The notes below the pieces were generated by a model. The model was not told the DNA's origin. It saw nothing but the letters and a program-made list of their open reading frames with translations, and did not search any database. Shown here piece after piece: positions 1-8,225 of a stretch of DNA of 64,000 nucleotides. The position numbers and the translations under genes were made by a program. The stretch spans positions 134,918-198,917 of the forward strand of contig DOPM01000055.1 of the NCBI GenBank assembly GCA_003513495.1, in the 5' to 3' direction. The number at the start of each line of letters is the position of its first letter. Position 1 is the stretch's first letter. Source of the DNA: Desulfosporosinus sp. (GTDB lineage Bacteria > Bacillota > Desulfitobacteriia > Desulfitobacteriales > Desulfitobacteriaceae).

Positions 1-32
1 GTCGCTGTCAATTTGGACCTTTTCTTAAACAT
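1..32 (-). CDS. 5' end of an unidentified gene (runs off left edge)
   Basis: An ATG at 30-32 on the minus strand follows AGGGGGTAAGAGAA, a strong Shine-Dalgarno at good spacing. The visible residues are MFKKRSKLTA, which look like the charged start of a signal peptide or lipoprotein. It lies downstream of the response regulator in the same direction. A secreted substrate-binding protein is a common partner of YesMN-type pairs, but that is inference. The gap 33-207 between the two genes holds nothing I can assign. Confidence 0.5.
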   Translation of the reverse strand, partial: MFKKRSKLTA

Positions 33-207
33 TTCTCTTACCCCCTAATATAATCTTGTTTGCCTTACCAAAGGATTAGGGTCAGCCCTTTAAATCTTAG
101 CCCTATTGTAACAAAAACAAGCCGCTCTCATAGTAACAGTCATGTCGAGTTTCTAGCACTATCTTGATACAGCACTTCAGATCTTGTCACTTTCTTAACA
201 TTTTGCA

Positions 208-1005
208 CTATTTTGCTTTAGGGCTGTTTTTTCTCCGCTCATCCTCCGGAGTAATTCCCATATACTTTTTGTAAAGTCTAGAGAAATAACTTGGATTCTG
301 GTACCCTACCCTATACGCTATATCTGTAATTTTAAAATCTGTATTGATCAATAGGGTTCTTGCATGGGTTAGTCGATAGTTGATCAGGTAAATACTAAAG
401 TTTTCGCCGGTTACCTCTTTAAACAATCGGCTGAAATACTCAGGAGACCGATACACCTGTCCGGCAACATCGGCAAGGGAAATGGCTTTATTAAAATGTT
501 CATGAATATAAATTAAGGCCTTTTCAATAAATTGATTGTTGTTATCATTATGCTCGCCGGAATACTCTGTCAGGGTTTTTTGGGCCGCGCGTTCCAACTG
601 ATCCGCGATTCTTGGTCTGTCATATTGCTTAGAGCGATCCTCTTCAATCTTTGCCAGTATTTCAATTAATTCCGAGCTTCTTAATTCAGACTTTAAGATG
701 TATTCCTTAGCACCGCAGGTGATTGCTTGTTTGGCATAGGAAAAATCAGCGTAATTTGTCAAGATAACAAATTCCGTCTGGGGCAGTACTTTCTTAATAT
801 TTTTCATCGCCGTAATTCCATCCATTTTGGGCATTCTGATATCCATTATCACCACATCAGGCTTCTCTTTGACAGCCAGCTCATGGGCCTGCAAACCATC
901 TGATGCGATTCCGACAATCTCCAACCTGGTATTTTTATCTTTCAGACAATAGTTCAGCCACTCCCGAATCGGCAGCTCATCATCTGCAATGACAATTCTT
1001 AGCAT
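208..1005 (-). CDS. AraC-type response regulator (YesN-like)
   Basis: A 265-residue response regulator. The N-terminal receiver domain (about 2-120) has the acidic pair D8-D9 and the phospho-acceptor D55 in VVIMDIRMPKMDG. After a linker, a C-terminal AraC-type double helix-turn-helix (about 160-258) ends in the usual IAYRVGYQNPSYFSRLYKKY signature. The start has GGGAGGAATT just upstream and lies 9 bases after the stop of the histidine kinase gene, so the two form an operon. The kinase is expected to phosphorylate D55 and so control DNA binding. The target genes are not known; the gene starting at the left edge is the nearest candidate. Confidence 0.93.
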   Translation of the reverse strand: MLRIVIADDELPIREWLNYCLKDKNTRLEIVGIASDGLQAHELAVKEKPDVVIMDIRMPKMDGITAMKNIKKVLPQTEFVILTNYADFSYAKQAITCGAKEYILKSELRSSELIEILAKIEEDRSKQYDRPRIADQLERAAQKTLTEYSGEHNDNNNQFIEKALIYIHEHFNKAISLADVAGQVYRSPEYFSRLFKEVTGENFSIYLINYRLTHARTLLINTDFKITDIAYRVGYQNPSYFSRLYKKYMGITPEDERRKNSPKAK

Positions 1006-1014
1006 AATTCCTCC

Positions 1015-2733
1015 CTAAGCATATCGTAATTTAAGGATTACTTTAGTTCCTTCCGGCTCATTCTGTTCAATGCTCAGACCGTAGGCACCTCCGTAAAGAA
1101 TTCTAATTCGTTCATGCACATTTAAAATTCCTACTCTGCTCATTTGAACCTCTTTATTAAAGATCTCGGTAATTTTCTCCTTGCTCATGCCGATTCCGTT
1201 GTCGGAAATCGTGATGTATAAATCATCATCTGCTAACTCAGCTTCCACCTTAATCACAATCAATCTATTGACCTGCAAGCCGTAAAAAATAGCATTTTCA
1301 ATAATTGGCTGCAGGATAAAGGAGGGGATCTGAGCATTTAAGGTGTTTTCATCCAGTAAAAATTCTATGATAAAGGCGTTGGCATATCTCATCTTTTGAA
1401 GAGCTACATAGTCCTCCAAGTGCTTAACCTCATCTCTTAACAGTACGAATTCATCCCCTCGGGACAGCACCCTTCGCAACAGCTTAGAAAAATGATAAAG
1501 CATCTCCTCTGCTTCTTTGTTTTTCCCCATTTCAACATAAAAACGAATGGAGCTTAAAGTGTTATAGATAAAATGGGGGTTGATTTGAGCTCGCAAAAAA
1601 TCAAGCTCCAGCAAGCGTTTTTGTCGTTCATTGTTGACGTTTTCTTTAAGCAAAAAATTCACCCGCTGAATCAGTTCATTAAAGGAAATGGAGATTTCCG
1701 AAAACTCTTTATAGGCACTATCCTCAATTTGAATGGAAAGATTACCGTGGTTGAATTCAGTCATTTTATTGGTGAGTAAACTTAACGGTTCCGCAATTTT
1801 TCTTCCTACAGCGCTTAGTACCACGCCAGTTAGTAAAATGCATAAAATCCCAAAAACAATTAAAAACAGCTCAATTTTTTTGAGAGGCATCATGGCACTT
1901 TCTAACGAAACAGACTCAACAATGTACCAGCCGTAAGCGCTAATCGGTTGAAAAATGAAGAGCTTATCATCTTTCAAATAATAGTTATCCAACTTATTTT
2001 TGCTATTGGCTTCAACAAAGCTATTTAGTTTTTCAGTGATTTTGTCTTTCTCCTTGTGAGAAATGATCAACCCATCCTGGTCAACAATAAAGAAATCCTT
2101 TTCTTCATTCGTCAAACGAATATAATTATCATCCAGTAGTTTTTCATTGACGTTTAACAAGAGCACCCCATAGTTTTGTTTGGAAATATAGGCTTCAACT
2201 TTTCTGGCTACCTGGAAATAATAATTATATCCCCCTGTGGCAGTAACGTAAGACTTGATGGGAAAAATTTCACTATCCTGGGCATTTTCCAGTGCTTTGT
2301 CAAAGGTTGCTAAGTCACTCTCCTGATTGGATGACATGGAATAGGAGGTGGAGTAGGTATTGCCGCGCTTATCGATCAAATGGGCGTCGATGAGCATGGC
2401 CGTACTTCGATAAGACCAGATGTAACCCGACATAATTCCTTCAATTTTCAGCAGCTGTTCCTTGTTGGCACTCTCTCCGCCTGAGCTTTTTTTCAGTGAT
2501 TCAATAATACTTGTATCATAGGCTATGCGGCTGGCTAGAACTTCAACATCCTTTAATTCCTGATTGATCCTGATGGCAATCTGTTGAAGCATATTAGTGT
2601 TCAGCTGAATCACCTCTTTGAGGATAACTGATTCCGAATATTTATAGGTCGAAAAAGCCAAAAACGTAATGAGGCATTGGAGAATAATAAACAGCATAAT
2701 GAACAACTGAAGAATTAAACTTCTTTTTTTCAT
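1015..2733 (-). CDS. Sensor histidine kinase (YesM-like)
   Basis: A membrane histidine kinase. It has an N-terminal membrane helix (about 5-27), an extracellular CACHE-like sensor region of about 250 residues, a second helix near 290-313 and a HAMP segment. The cytoplasmic His_kinase domain follows, with the phospho-acceptor in QINPHFIYN. The ATPase region shows PSFILQPIIENAIFYG (N box) and ITISDNGIGMS (G box). I chose the ATG at 2733 because AAGGAAAA lies just upstream; a TTG at 2751 would add six residues. The architecture is that of YesM/LytS-type kinases that sense extracellular ligands. It is the first gene of an operon with the response regulator. Confidence 0.93.
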   Translation of the reverse strand: MKKRSLILQLFIMLFIILQCLITFLAFSTYKYSESVILKEVIQLNTNMLQQIAIRINQELKDVEVLASRIAYDTSIIESLKKSSGGESANKEQLLKIEGIMSGYIWSYRSTAMLIDAHLIDKRGNTYSTSYSMSSNQESDLATFDKALENAQDSEIFPIKSYVTATGGYNYYFQVARKVEAYISKQNYGVLLLNVNEKLLDDNYIRLTNEEKDFFIVDQDGLIISHKEKDKITEKLNSFVEANSKNKLDNYYLKDDKLFIFQPISAYGWYIVESVSLESAMMPLKKIELFLIVFGILCILLTGVVLSAVGRKIAEPLSLLTNKMTEFNHGNLSIQIEDSAYKEFSEISISFNELIQRVNFLLKENVNNERQKRLLELDFLRAQINPHFIYNTLSSIRFYVEMGKNKEAEEMLYHFSKLLRRVLSRGDEFVLLRDEVKHLEDYVALQKMRYANAFIIEFLLDENTLNAQIPSFILQPIIENAIFYGLQVNRLIVIKVEAELADDDLYITISDNGIGMSKEKITEIFNKEVQMSRVGILNVHERIRILYGGAYGLSIEQNEPEGTKVILKLRYA

Positions 2734-2882
2734 TTCACAATTTTCCTTCAACCTGGAATTCTTTAAGTAACATTACTCAAGAAACAAATTCGACAAGGCT
2801 TAGAATTACCCTGCACCCCTTGGGAAAAGCAGCAACTATTTACGACTCCTTCATTTGGATGTTTCACAATCTCTGGGTTCTC

Positions 2883-2909
2883 CTTCGTAGAACAACCATA
2901 GCATCTGCG
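2883..2909 (-). pseudogene. 27-bp scrap of an acyl-CoA synthetase 3' end
   Basis: This stretch matches 8231-8257, the 3' end of the acyl-CoA synthetase gene, at 25 of 27 positions. It reads ADAMVVLR in the same frame on the minus strand. Similarity stops abruptly on both sides. It looks like the last trace of a deleted paralogue or a tiny duplication. It lies in the 5' region of the ABC exporter and has no visible function. Confidence 0.35.
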
Positions 2910-2992
2910 GAAAGTATTCAGAATTGCTTATCGATCTTAGTATGTTAATATTGTCTAAAGCAACAAACAGAAAGGCAAGTGGCATTCCGCAA

Positions 2993-4732
2993 ATGAATAT
3001 CGTTAAGAGATTTATAGCCTATTATAAACCCTACAAATTCCTTTTTTACTTTGACATGTTTTGTGCCATCATTGTTTCCGCCATTGACCTGGCCTTCCCC
3101 CAAATACTTAATTACCTTGCTAAAAATTTATTTACCCAAGACAAGGAAACAATCCTGCACTCCATAGGATTTATCGGCTTGGCTTTACTGGCGATGTATG
3201 TACTTAAATATTTTTGTCAGTATTTCATTATTTCCTGGGGCCACATCATGGGAGCCAAGATGGAAACCGATATGAGAAGGGATCTTTTTAATCATTTTCA
3301 GAAACTGTCTTTCACATACTATGATAAGAACAACACCGGTGAAATGATGTCCAAGCTAGTAGGAGACCTCTTTGATATCTCCGAGCTGGCACATCACGGA
3401 CCGGAAAACGTTTTCATATCCACCCTTAAGATCATTGGTTCCTTTGCTCTCTTAATGTTAATTAATGTCAAAATGACCTTGATCCTGCTGGGAGTTACCT
3501 TAATCATGGTATTGTTTACAATTTATAAGAATGTTAAAATGGCCCCCAGCTTTGCTGACAGCCGTGTAAAAATCGCCGCTGTCAACTCCGGTCTGCAAGA
3601 CAGTCTAGCTGGAATCAGAGTTGTCAAGTCCTTTGCCAACGAAAACCTTGAACAGAAGAAATTCAGAAAAAGCAATCACCAATTCTTAGACTCCAAAGTA
3701 AAGATTTATCATCTAATGGGCGGTTTTCATGCCTGGAATTCTTTCTTTGAAGGGCTTCTCTATGTTGTCATTATTGTTTCCGGCGGACTATTCATTGCCG
3801 ATGGCTCATTAGAAATTTCAGATCTGGCCATTTATGTACTTTACATTAACCTCTTTATTAACCCCATTAATGTCTTAATCAACTATACTGAATCCTTTCA
3901 AAAGGGGTACGCCGGGTTTAAGCGGTTTATTGAAGTATTGGACACAGAGCCGAATATCGTGGACAAGGACGATGCCATACCCATAACTGACGTAAAGGGA
4001 GAGATCCGGTATAAAAACGTATCCTTTCGTTATAACGATGATGCTAAGGTTTTAGATAATGTCAGCCTCACTATTGGCGCCGGACAAACCATTGCTTTGG
4101 TGGGACCTTCCGGAGGCGGGAAAACCACCTTATGTTCTCTGCTGCCCAGATTTTATGATGTGGCCTCCGGTTCCATAACCATTGACGGCAAGGATATCCG
4201 GGATGTCACTTTAGAATCTTTGCGAAATGCTATTGGCATCGTGCAGCAGGATGTCTATATGTTTGACGGTTCTATCAAAGAAAATATTGCTTACGGCAAA
4301 GCAGGCGCCACAGAATCAGAAATTATTGAAGCAGCCCAAAAAGCCAATATTCACGAGTTTATCGTGTCCCTTGATGAGGGCTATGACACTTATGTAGGAG
4401 AACGAGGGGTCAGACTCTCAGGCGGCCAAAAGCAAAGGCTTTCCATCGCCCGAGTGTTCTTGAAAAATCCCCCCATTTTGATTTTAGATGAAGCTACCTC
4501 CGCTCTGGATAATGACAGTGAACGATATATCCAAACATCACTGCAGAAACTATCCCAAAACAGAACGACAATCGTGATTGCTCATAGATTAAGTACCATT
4601 AAAAATTCCGACGAAATTATCGTCGTCACTGATCAAGGCATTCAAGAGAGAGGCAGTCACAAACAACTCATTGAACAGTCGGGAATCTATGCTCATTACT
4701 ATAATATGCAATTTGAAGGTTTGGAAGTGTGA
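2993..4732 (+). CDS. ABC exporter, fused permease-ATPase
   Basis: A half-transporter of the MsbA/lipid-drug exporter type, about 579 residues from the chosen ATG. An N-terminal six-helix permease domain (about 10-310) is followed by an ATPase with Walker A GPSGGGKTT, Q-loop VQQDVYMFDG, signature LSGGQKQR, Walker B ILILDEATSALD and the H-loop IAHRLST. It should work as a homodimer pumping a hydrophobic substrate, energised by ATP; the substrate cannot be told from sequence. The start MNIVKRFIAYYKPY matches where such proteins begin. An upstream TTG at 2924 would add 23 unlikely residues. The next gene overlaps it by four bases. Confidence 0.92.
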   Translation: MNIVKRFIAYYKPYKFLFYFDMFCAIIVSAIDLAFPQILNYLAKNLFTQDKETILHSIGFIGLALLAMYVLKYFCQYFIISWGHIMGAKMETDMRRDLFNHFQKLSFTYYDKNNTGEMMSKLVGDLFDISELAHHGPENVFISTLKIIGSFALLMLINVKMTLILLGVTLIMVLFTIYKNVKMAPSFADSRVKIAAVNSGLQDSLAGIRVVKSFANENLEQKKFRKSNHQFLDSKVKIYHLMGGFHAWNSFFEGLLYVVIIVSGGLFIADGSLEISDLAIYVLYINLFINPINVLINYTESFQKGYAGFKRFIEVLDTEPNIVDKDDAIPITDVKGEIRYKNVSFRYNDDAKVLDNVSLTIGAGQTIALVGPSGGGKTTLCSLLPRFYDVASGSITIDGKDIRDVTLESLRNAIGIVQQDVYMFDGSIKENIAYGKAGATESEIIEAAQKANIHEFIVSLDEGYDTYVGERGVRLSGGQKQRLSIARVFLKNPPILILDEATSALDNDSERYIQTSLQKLSQNRTTIVIAHRLSTIKNSDEIIVVTDQGIQERGSHKQLIEQSGIYAHYYNMQFEGLEV

Positions 4733-5622
4733 ACCAGAAAGGGGCGGTACAGTTGACGGGTGAAGGGGTTAAAGTAAACCAAGAGATCACTGATCTGATT
4801 ACAGAATATGTTAGAAACTATCATGACTTAAAAGGCACTGAATTTGATTGGCGAGATCCTGTCATCGGGTTCGCCGATGCTCAGGATTTGTTGTTTCCGA
4901 AATTAAAGGAATTAATTGGTCCAAAGCATGCACTTCCTTCGGACCTTGTTCCAGATGCCAGATCAGTCATAGCTTTCTTTTTACCGCTCTCCAAGGAGGT
5001 TGTTAAAAGTAATACTCATGGAGAAGAGAGTTCTAGGGAGTGGGATATTTCTAGCATTGAAACCAATAATTTAATTGATGACTTAAATAAATACCTATTC
5101 GAAAAACTATCACAAAAGGGATATGTGTCCTCATTACTTCCTGCTACCTATAATTATGACGGAGAAAAACTGATTAGTGACTGGTCGCATAGACATGTCG
5201 CCTATATTGCGGGAATTGGTAAATTCGGGATCCATAACATGTTTATAACTAGGAGCGGATGTTGTGGCAGATTAGGGAGTGTAGTAACCAATTTAGCGTT
5301 GTTGCCGACGCCGCGAACAGAGGACGAATATTGTCTGTACAAGTATAATGGGACATGTAAAAAATGTGTAGAAAGATGTGTCAATAATGCCTTTCAAATA
5401 GGAACTGATCAGCTGTTTTGTGATCGGACGAGGTGTAATCAACAAATTTACGATAAGCTTGTGCCAGTATATCCAATTGGTATAGGGGATACCTGCGGAA
5501 AATGTATGTGTGGCGTACCTTGTTCATTGGTAAGCCCTACCGAAAAGTTAATCAGGCCTGCCGATAACCCTCCAGAAAATCGCCCAGGCGGTCACAGGCA
5601 ATTTTTAATTCCTCGATTTTAG
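4729..5622 (+). CDS. QueG-like 4Fe-4S double-cluster protein
   Basis: A 297-residue protein beginning with a GTG that overlaps the ABC exporter stop (GTGTGA), so the two are translationally coupled. The C-terminal half carries a double-cluster ferredoxin module: CKKCVERC, CDRTRC, then CGKCMCGVPC. The layout resembles epoxyqueuosine reductase and related cobalamin-linked iron-sulfur proteins, but the protein is shorter than true QueG and cobalamin-binding residues cannot be confirmed. The last 20 or so residues run antisense into the aminotransferase gene (71-base convergent overlap) and may not be part of the ancestral fold. Best described as an Fe-S oxidoreductase of unknown substrate. Confidence 0.75.
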   Translation: MNQKGAVQLTGEGVKVNQEITDLITEYVRNYHDLKGTEFDWRDPVIGFADAQDLLFPKLKELIGPKHALPSDLVPDARSVIAFFLPLSKEVVKSNTHGEESSREWDISSIETNNLIDDLNKYLFEKLSQKGYVSSLLPATYNYDGEKLISDWSHRHVAYIAGIGKFGIHNMFITRSGCCGRLGSVVTNLALLPTPRTEDEYCLYKYNGTCKKCVERCVNNAFQIGTDQLFCDRTRCNQQIYDKLVPVYPIGIGDTCGKCMCGVPCSLVSPTEKLIRPADNPPENRPGGHRQFLIPRF

Positions 5623-6769
5623 GCAAATAGACGATACGGAAATGATCAGGCATTGGCCAGTTAAATCCACGCCCATGAACCATAAGGATATGTTTTTCAT
5701 GAAGAAAATCCAGGATGAATCTTTCATCATCCGATATATTAAACCGCTTGATATCAATCCGGGGGAAGACATAGAAGGCAGCTTTAGGTTTAATCACCTG
5801 AAGACCAGGAATATTGTTTAAGGCATTAACGATATAATCCCGCTGCTCATAGATCCGTCCTCCGGGTAAAAGAGTTTCGTCGCATGTATGGATGTCAGAA
5901 AGGGCTGTTTTAATGACATACTGGGATTGTACATTTGAACACAACCGCATGGATGACAAAATGTTTAACCCGCCAATATAGCCGCGAGCGTGGGATTTGT
6001 CTCCGCTTAGGCACATCCATCCGCAGCGAAATCCGGCAATCATATGGGATTTTGAAAGGCCGTTCAGGGTTACAACTAATAAATCGGGAGCCAATGAAGC
6101 AATGGAAGTATGCTGATAGCCATCCATCACAAGACGGTCATATATTTCGTCAGAAAAAATAATCAGACTGTGCTGTCGGGCAAGTTCTGCAATCTGTTCC
6201 AATAATTCCGTTGAATACAACGCACCGGTGGGATTATTTGGATTAATAATAACAATGCCTTTCGTCTTTGAGGTTATTTTCCTGCTGATATCTTGGATAT
6301 CCGGATACCATTCAGACTGCTCATCACAGATGTAATGGACGGCTTTTCCCCCTGACAATGTAATAGCCGCCGTCCACAGCGGATAATCGGGGGCGGGAAC
6401 AAGAATCTCATCTCCGTTGTCGAGCAGTCCCTGCATAGCCATAAGAATTAACTCACTGACACCATTTCCAGTATAGACATCATTTACACCAACCTGGGGT
6501 ATTTTTTTATATTCACAATAATTTACGATGGCTTCACGGGCTGAAAGAATACCCTTTGAATCCGAATATCCTTCCGCATTGTGCAGATTTTCGGTCATCT
6601 TATGAATGATCTCTCCGGGAGCCTTAAATCCGAAGGGGGCAGGGTTGCCGATATTTAAACTCAAAATATCGAGGCCTTGACTGCGCATGCGCTCAGCTTC
6701 CTCAAGCACAGGCCCACGTACATCATAACAGACATAATCCAGCTTTTTTGACATATTAAATGTTTTCAT
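5552..6769 (-). CDS. alaA: AlaA-type alanine aminotransferase (PLP, class I/II)
   Basis: A 405-residue fold-type I aminotransferase. Visible signatures are NIGNPAPFGF near the N-terminus, the PLP-binding aspartate in SDEIYD, NPNNPTGA, and the Schiff-base lysine in LNGLSKSHMIAGFRCGW. The order and length fit the AlaA/YfbQ glutamate-pyruvate transaminase branch, which makes alanine from pyruvate and glutamate. A GGGGGA ribosome site precedes the ATG. The long leader upstream is a T-box whose specifier reads GCC (alanine), which independently supports alanine as product. The 3' end overlaps the convergent 4Fe-4S gene. Confidence 0.88.
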   Translation of the reverse strand: MKTFNMSKKLDYVCYDVRGPVLEEAERMRSQGLDILSLNIGNPAPFGFKAPGEIIHKMTENLHNAEGYSDSKGILSAREAIVNYCEYKKIPQVGVNDVYTGNGVSELILMAMQGLLDNGDEILVPAPDYPLWTAAITLSGGKAVHYICDEQSEWYPDIQDISRKITSKTKGIVIINPNNPTGALYSTELLEQIAELARQHSLIIFSDEIYDRLVMDGYQHTSIASLAPDLLVVTLNGLSKSHMIAGFRCGWMCLSGDKSHARGYIGGLNILSSMRLCSNVQSQYVIKTALSDIHTCDETLLPGGRIYEQRDYIVNALNNIPGLQVIKPKAAFYVFPRIDIKRFNISDDERFILDFLHEKHILMVHGRGFNWPMPDHFRIVYLPKIEELKIACDRLGDFLEGYRQA

Positions 6770-6884
6770 TAAAATCCCCCACTTTCAAAAATTATCATCT
6801 GCCAAACAGGTGGTTGAATAACTTTCTGCTTTAACGAAAGGCGGTTTTTTATTTCTTTGCCTCGATAGGCCGAAGCCTACAAAT

Positions 6885-6920
6885 TATAAAAGCCCTAAGC
6901 TGATTTAATCAGCTTAGGGC
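6885..6920 (-). terminator. T-box regulated intrinsic terminator
   Basis: A near-perfect 13-bp stem with a short loop is followed on the minus strand by CTTTTATAATTT. It is the terminator partner of the T-box core 13 bases upstream. Confidence 0.85.
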
Positions 6921-7162
6921 GAATTAACAAATCCGTGTTACCACCTAAATTCAGAGGTTACTCTGCTCTCTAACGGCATATAATGCCGCTTCCGTTATAA
7001 CGTACGGAACTCCGGTAAAGCTTACTGGACAGATATCATTCGGCTAAACAGCTCAGAAACGGCTTCCCTGTTTCTTCACGAAGATTTTCACCAACCATCT
7101 TCTCTCTAGACATCTAAAACAGGTACTATTTTTCTTCATAGCTTAGTGTATTAATTTTTGTC
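6885..7162 (-). promoter_or_regulatory. T-box leader, probable alanine specifier
   Basis: On the minus strand the leader of the aminotransferase shows T-box hallmarks. The conserved T-box core AGGTGGTAACACGG lies at 6933-6946. A Stem I can be folded whose lower helix (AGCT, AGAAA with TTTCT, AGCT) and upper helix (CCTGTTT with AAACAGG) enclose an internal loop: AGTA on the 5' side and GAAGCCG on the 3' side. The specifier there reads GCC (7061-7063), alanine. An intrinsic terminator at 6885-6920 follows. Uncharged tRNA-Ala should stabilise the antiterminator and switch the transaminase on. The folding was done by eye. Confidence 0.85.
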
Positions 7163-7191
7163 ATTATAGTTTAAGAATTTAAAAAAGTCAA
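7163..7191 (-). promoter_or_regulatory. Sigma-A promoter of the T-box/alaA unit
   Basis: TTGACT (7186-7191) and TATAAT (7163-7168) are separated by 17 bases on the minus strand. Transcription should start near 7156, giving a leader of nearly 400 bases before the aminotransferase. Confidence 0.85.
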
Positions 7192-7249
7192 TAACTTTTT
7201 TATTGGTCTCCTGTCAAGGTTTTTTTGCCTGCTGCCCCTCATTGTTCGG

Positions 7250-8110
7250 CTATTGCTTCTTTTCAACGGGTAGCCAGACTTCACATCGGTAGTCCTCCGC
7301 CTGTTGATTCCCTTCAAAATAGACTTCGATATCGGGAGCATTGGCGTATTCGTAACCGGAATTGGGCAGCCATTCGCTCACAATACGCTTTTGCAGATTT
7401 TGTATAGCGGCGGGCATGGCCCCGATACATTCAAAGATAGCCCATGTACATTCTGGAATATGATACTCCGCCATTTCCTCTGGCGTTTCCTGATCGGTAG
7501 CCACGGCAATGTAATAATCGAAATCCTTACCGTTCATGCACGTGCTTACCCCAAGGATGCCCTTCGGCTCCCGGTTCATTAGGGTGCAGAGTTTCGGAAT
7601 AACGCCGCTTTGCACTGTCTTTTGCCAAAACAGCGGCACCTTGGCGAAGGATTCTTCAATGTTCATGGAATAGTGCTCTCTGACACCTGCAATTTTAAAT
7701 GCGCCCTTTTTCTCGATTCGATAGTTCATCTCAGCCTCTCCTTTGATCGTTATTTTGAAGCTGATGGGTGGATAGGCTTTCAGCTTAACGCCTTCTGCTC
7801 TTGCGACGGACGGGGCCATACCGTGAACACTCTGAAAAGCACGGTTGAAAGCCGTCGGGGATTCATATCCATATTTAAGCGCAATGTCAATAATTTTTTC
7901 ATCGCTGTTTTGCAAATCGAATACCGCTCTGGTCATCTTCCTCCTGCGGATATACTCTGAAAGAGGTAGGTCCGCAAGATAAGAAAACATACGCTGAAAA
8001 TGAAACGACGAACAACGGGCGATCTGCGCGACGCGCTCCAGGTCGATTTCATCCTCCAAGTGTTCCTCCATGTAGTTTATCGCTTCATTCAGGCAACTGA
8101 GCCACTCCAT
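7250..8110 (-). CDS. AraC-family regulator with GyrI-like effector domain
   Basis: A 286-residue regulator. The N-terminal AraC DNA-binding domain (about 8-105) reads through two helix-turn-helix units ending in YGYESPTAFNRAFQ. The C-terminal half (about 130-284) is a GyrI/Rob-like small-molecule binding domain, recognisable from the paired beta-alpha repeats and the ending WLPV. Such proteins commonly sense drugs or cationic lipophiles. AGAGGTGAT precedes the ATG. No adjacent target is obvious: it stands alone between the aminotransferase leader and the acyl-CoA synthetase. Confidence 0.88.
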   Translation of the reverse strand: MEWLSCLNEAINYMEEHLEDEIDLERVAQIARCSSFHFQRMFSYLADLPLSEYIRRRKMTRAVFDLQNSDEKIIDIALKYGYESPTAFNRAFQSVHGMAPSVARAEGVKLKAYPPISFKITIKGEAEMNYRIEKKGAFKIAGVREHYSMNIEESFAKVPLFWQKTVQSGVIPKLCTLMNREPKGILGVSTCMNGKDFDYYIAVATDQETPEEMAEYHIPECTWAIFECIGAMPAAIQNLQKRIVSEWLPNSGYEYANAPDIEVYFEGNQQAEDYRCEVWLPVEKKQ

Positions 8111-8225
8111 ACCATCACCTCTTCACAATCAAAGTATATTAAAAACCCGTATTGGCCGTCCTCTCTTTTCCTGCACGGATATAAGAGGGCCGCTTTCGAA
8201 TACGGATAAAAAATCGATACCATAC

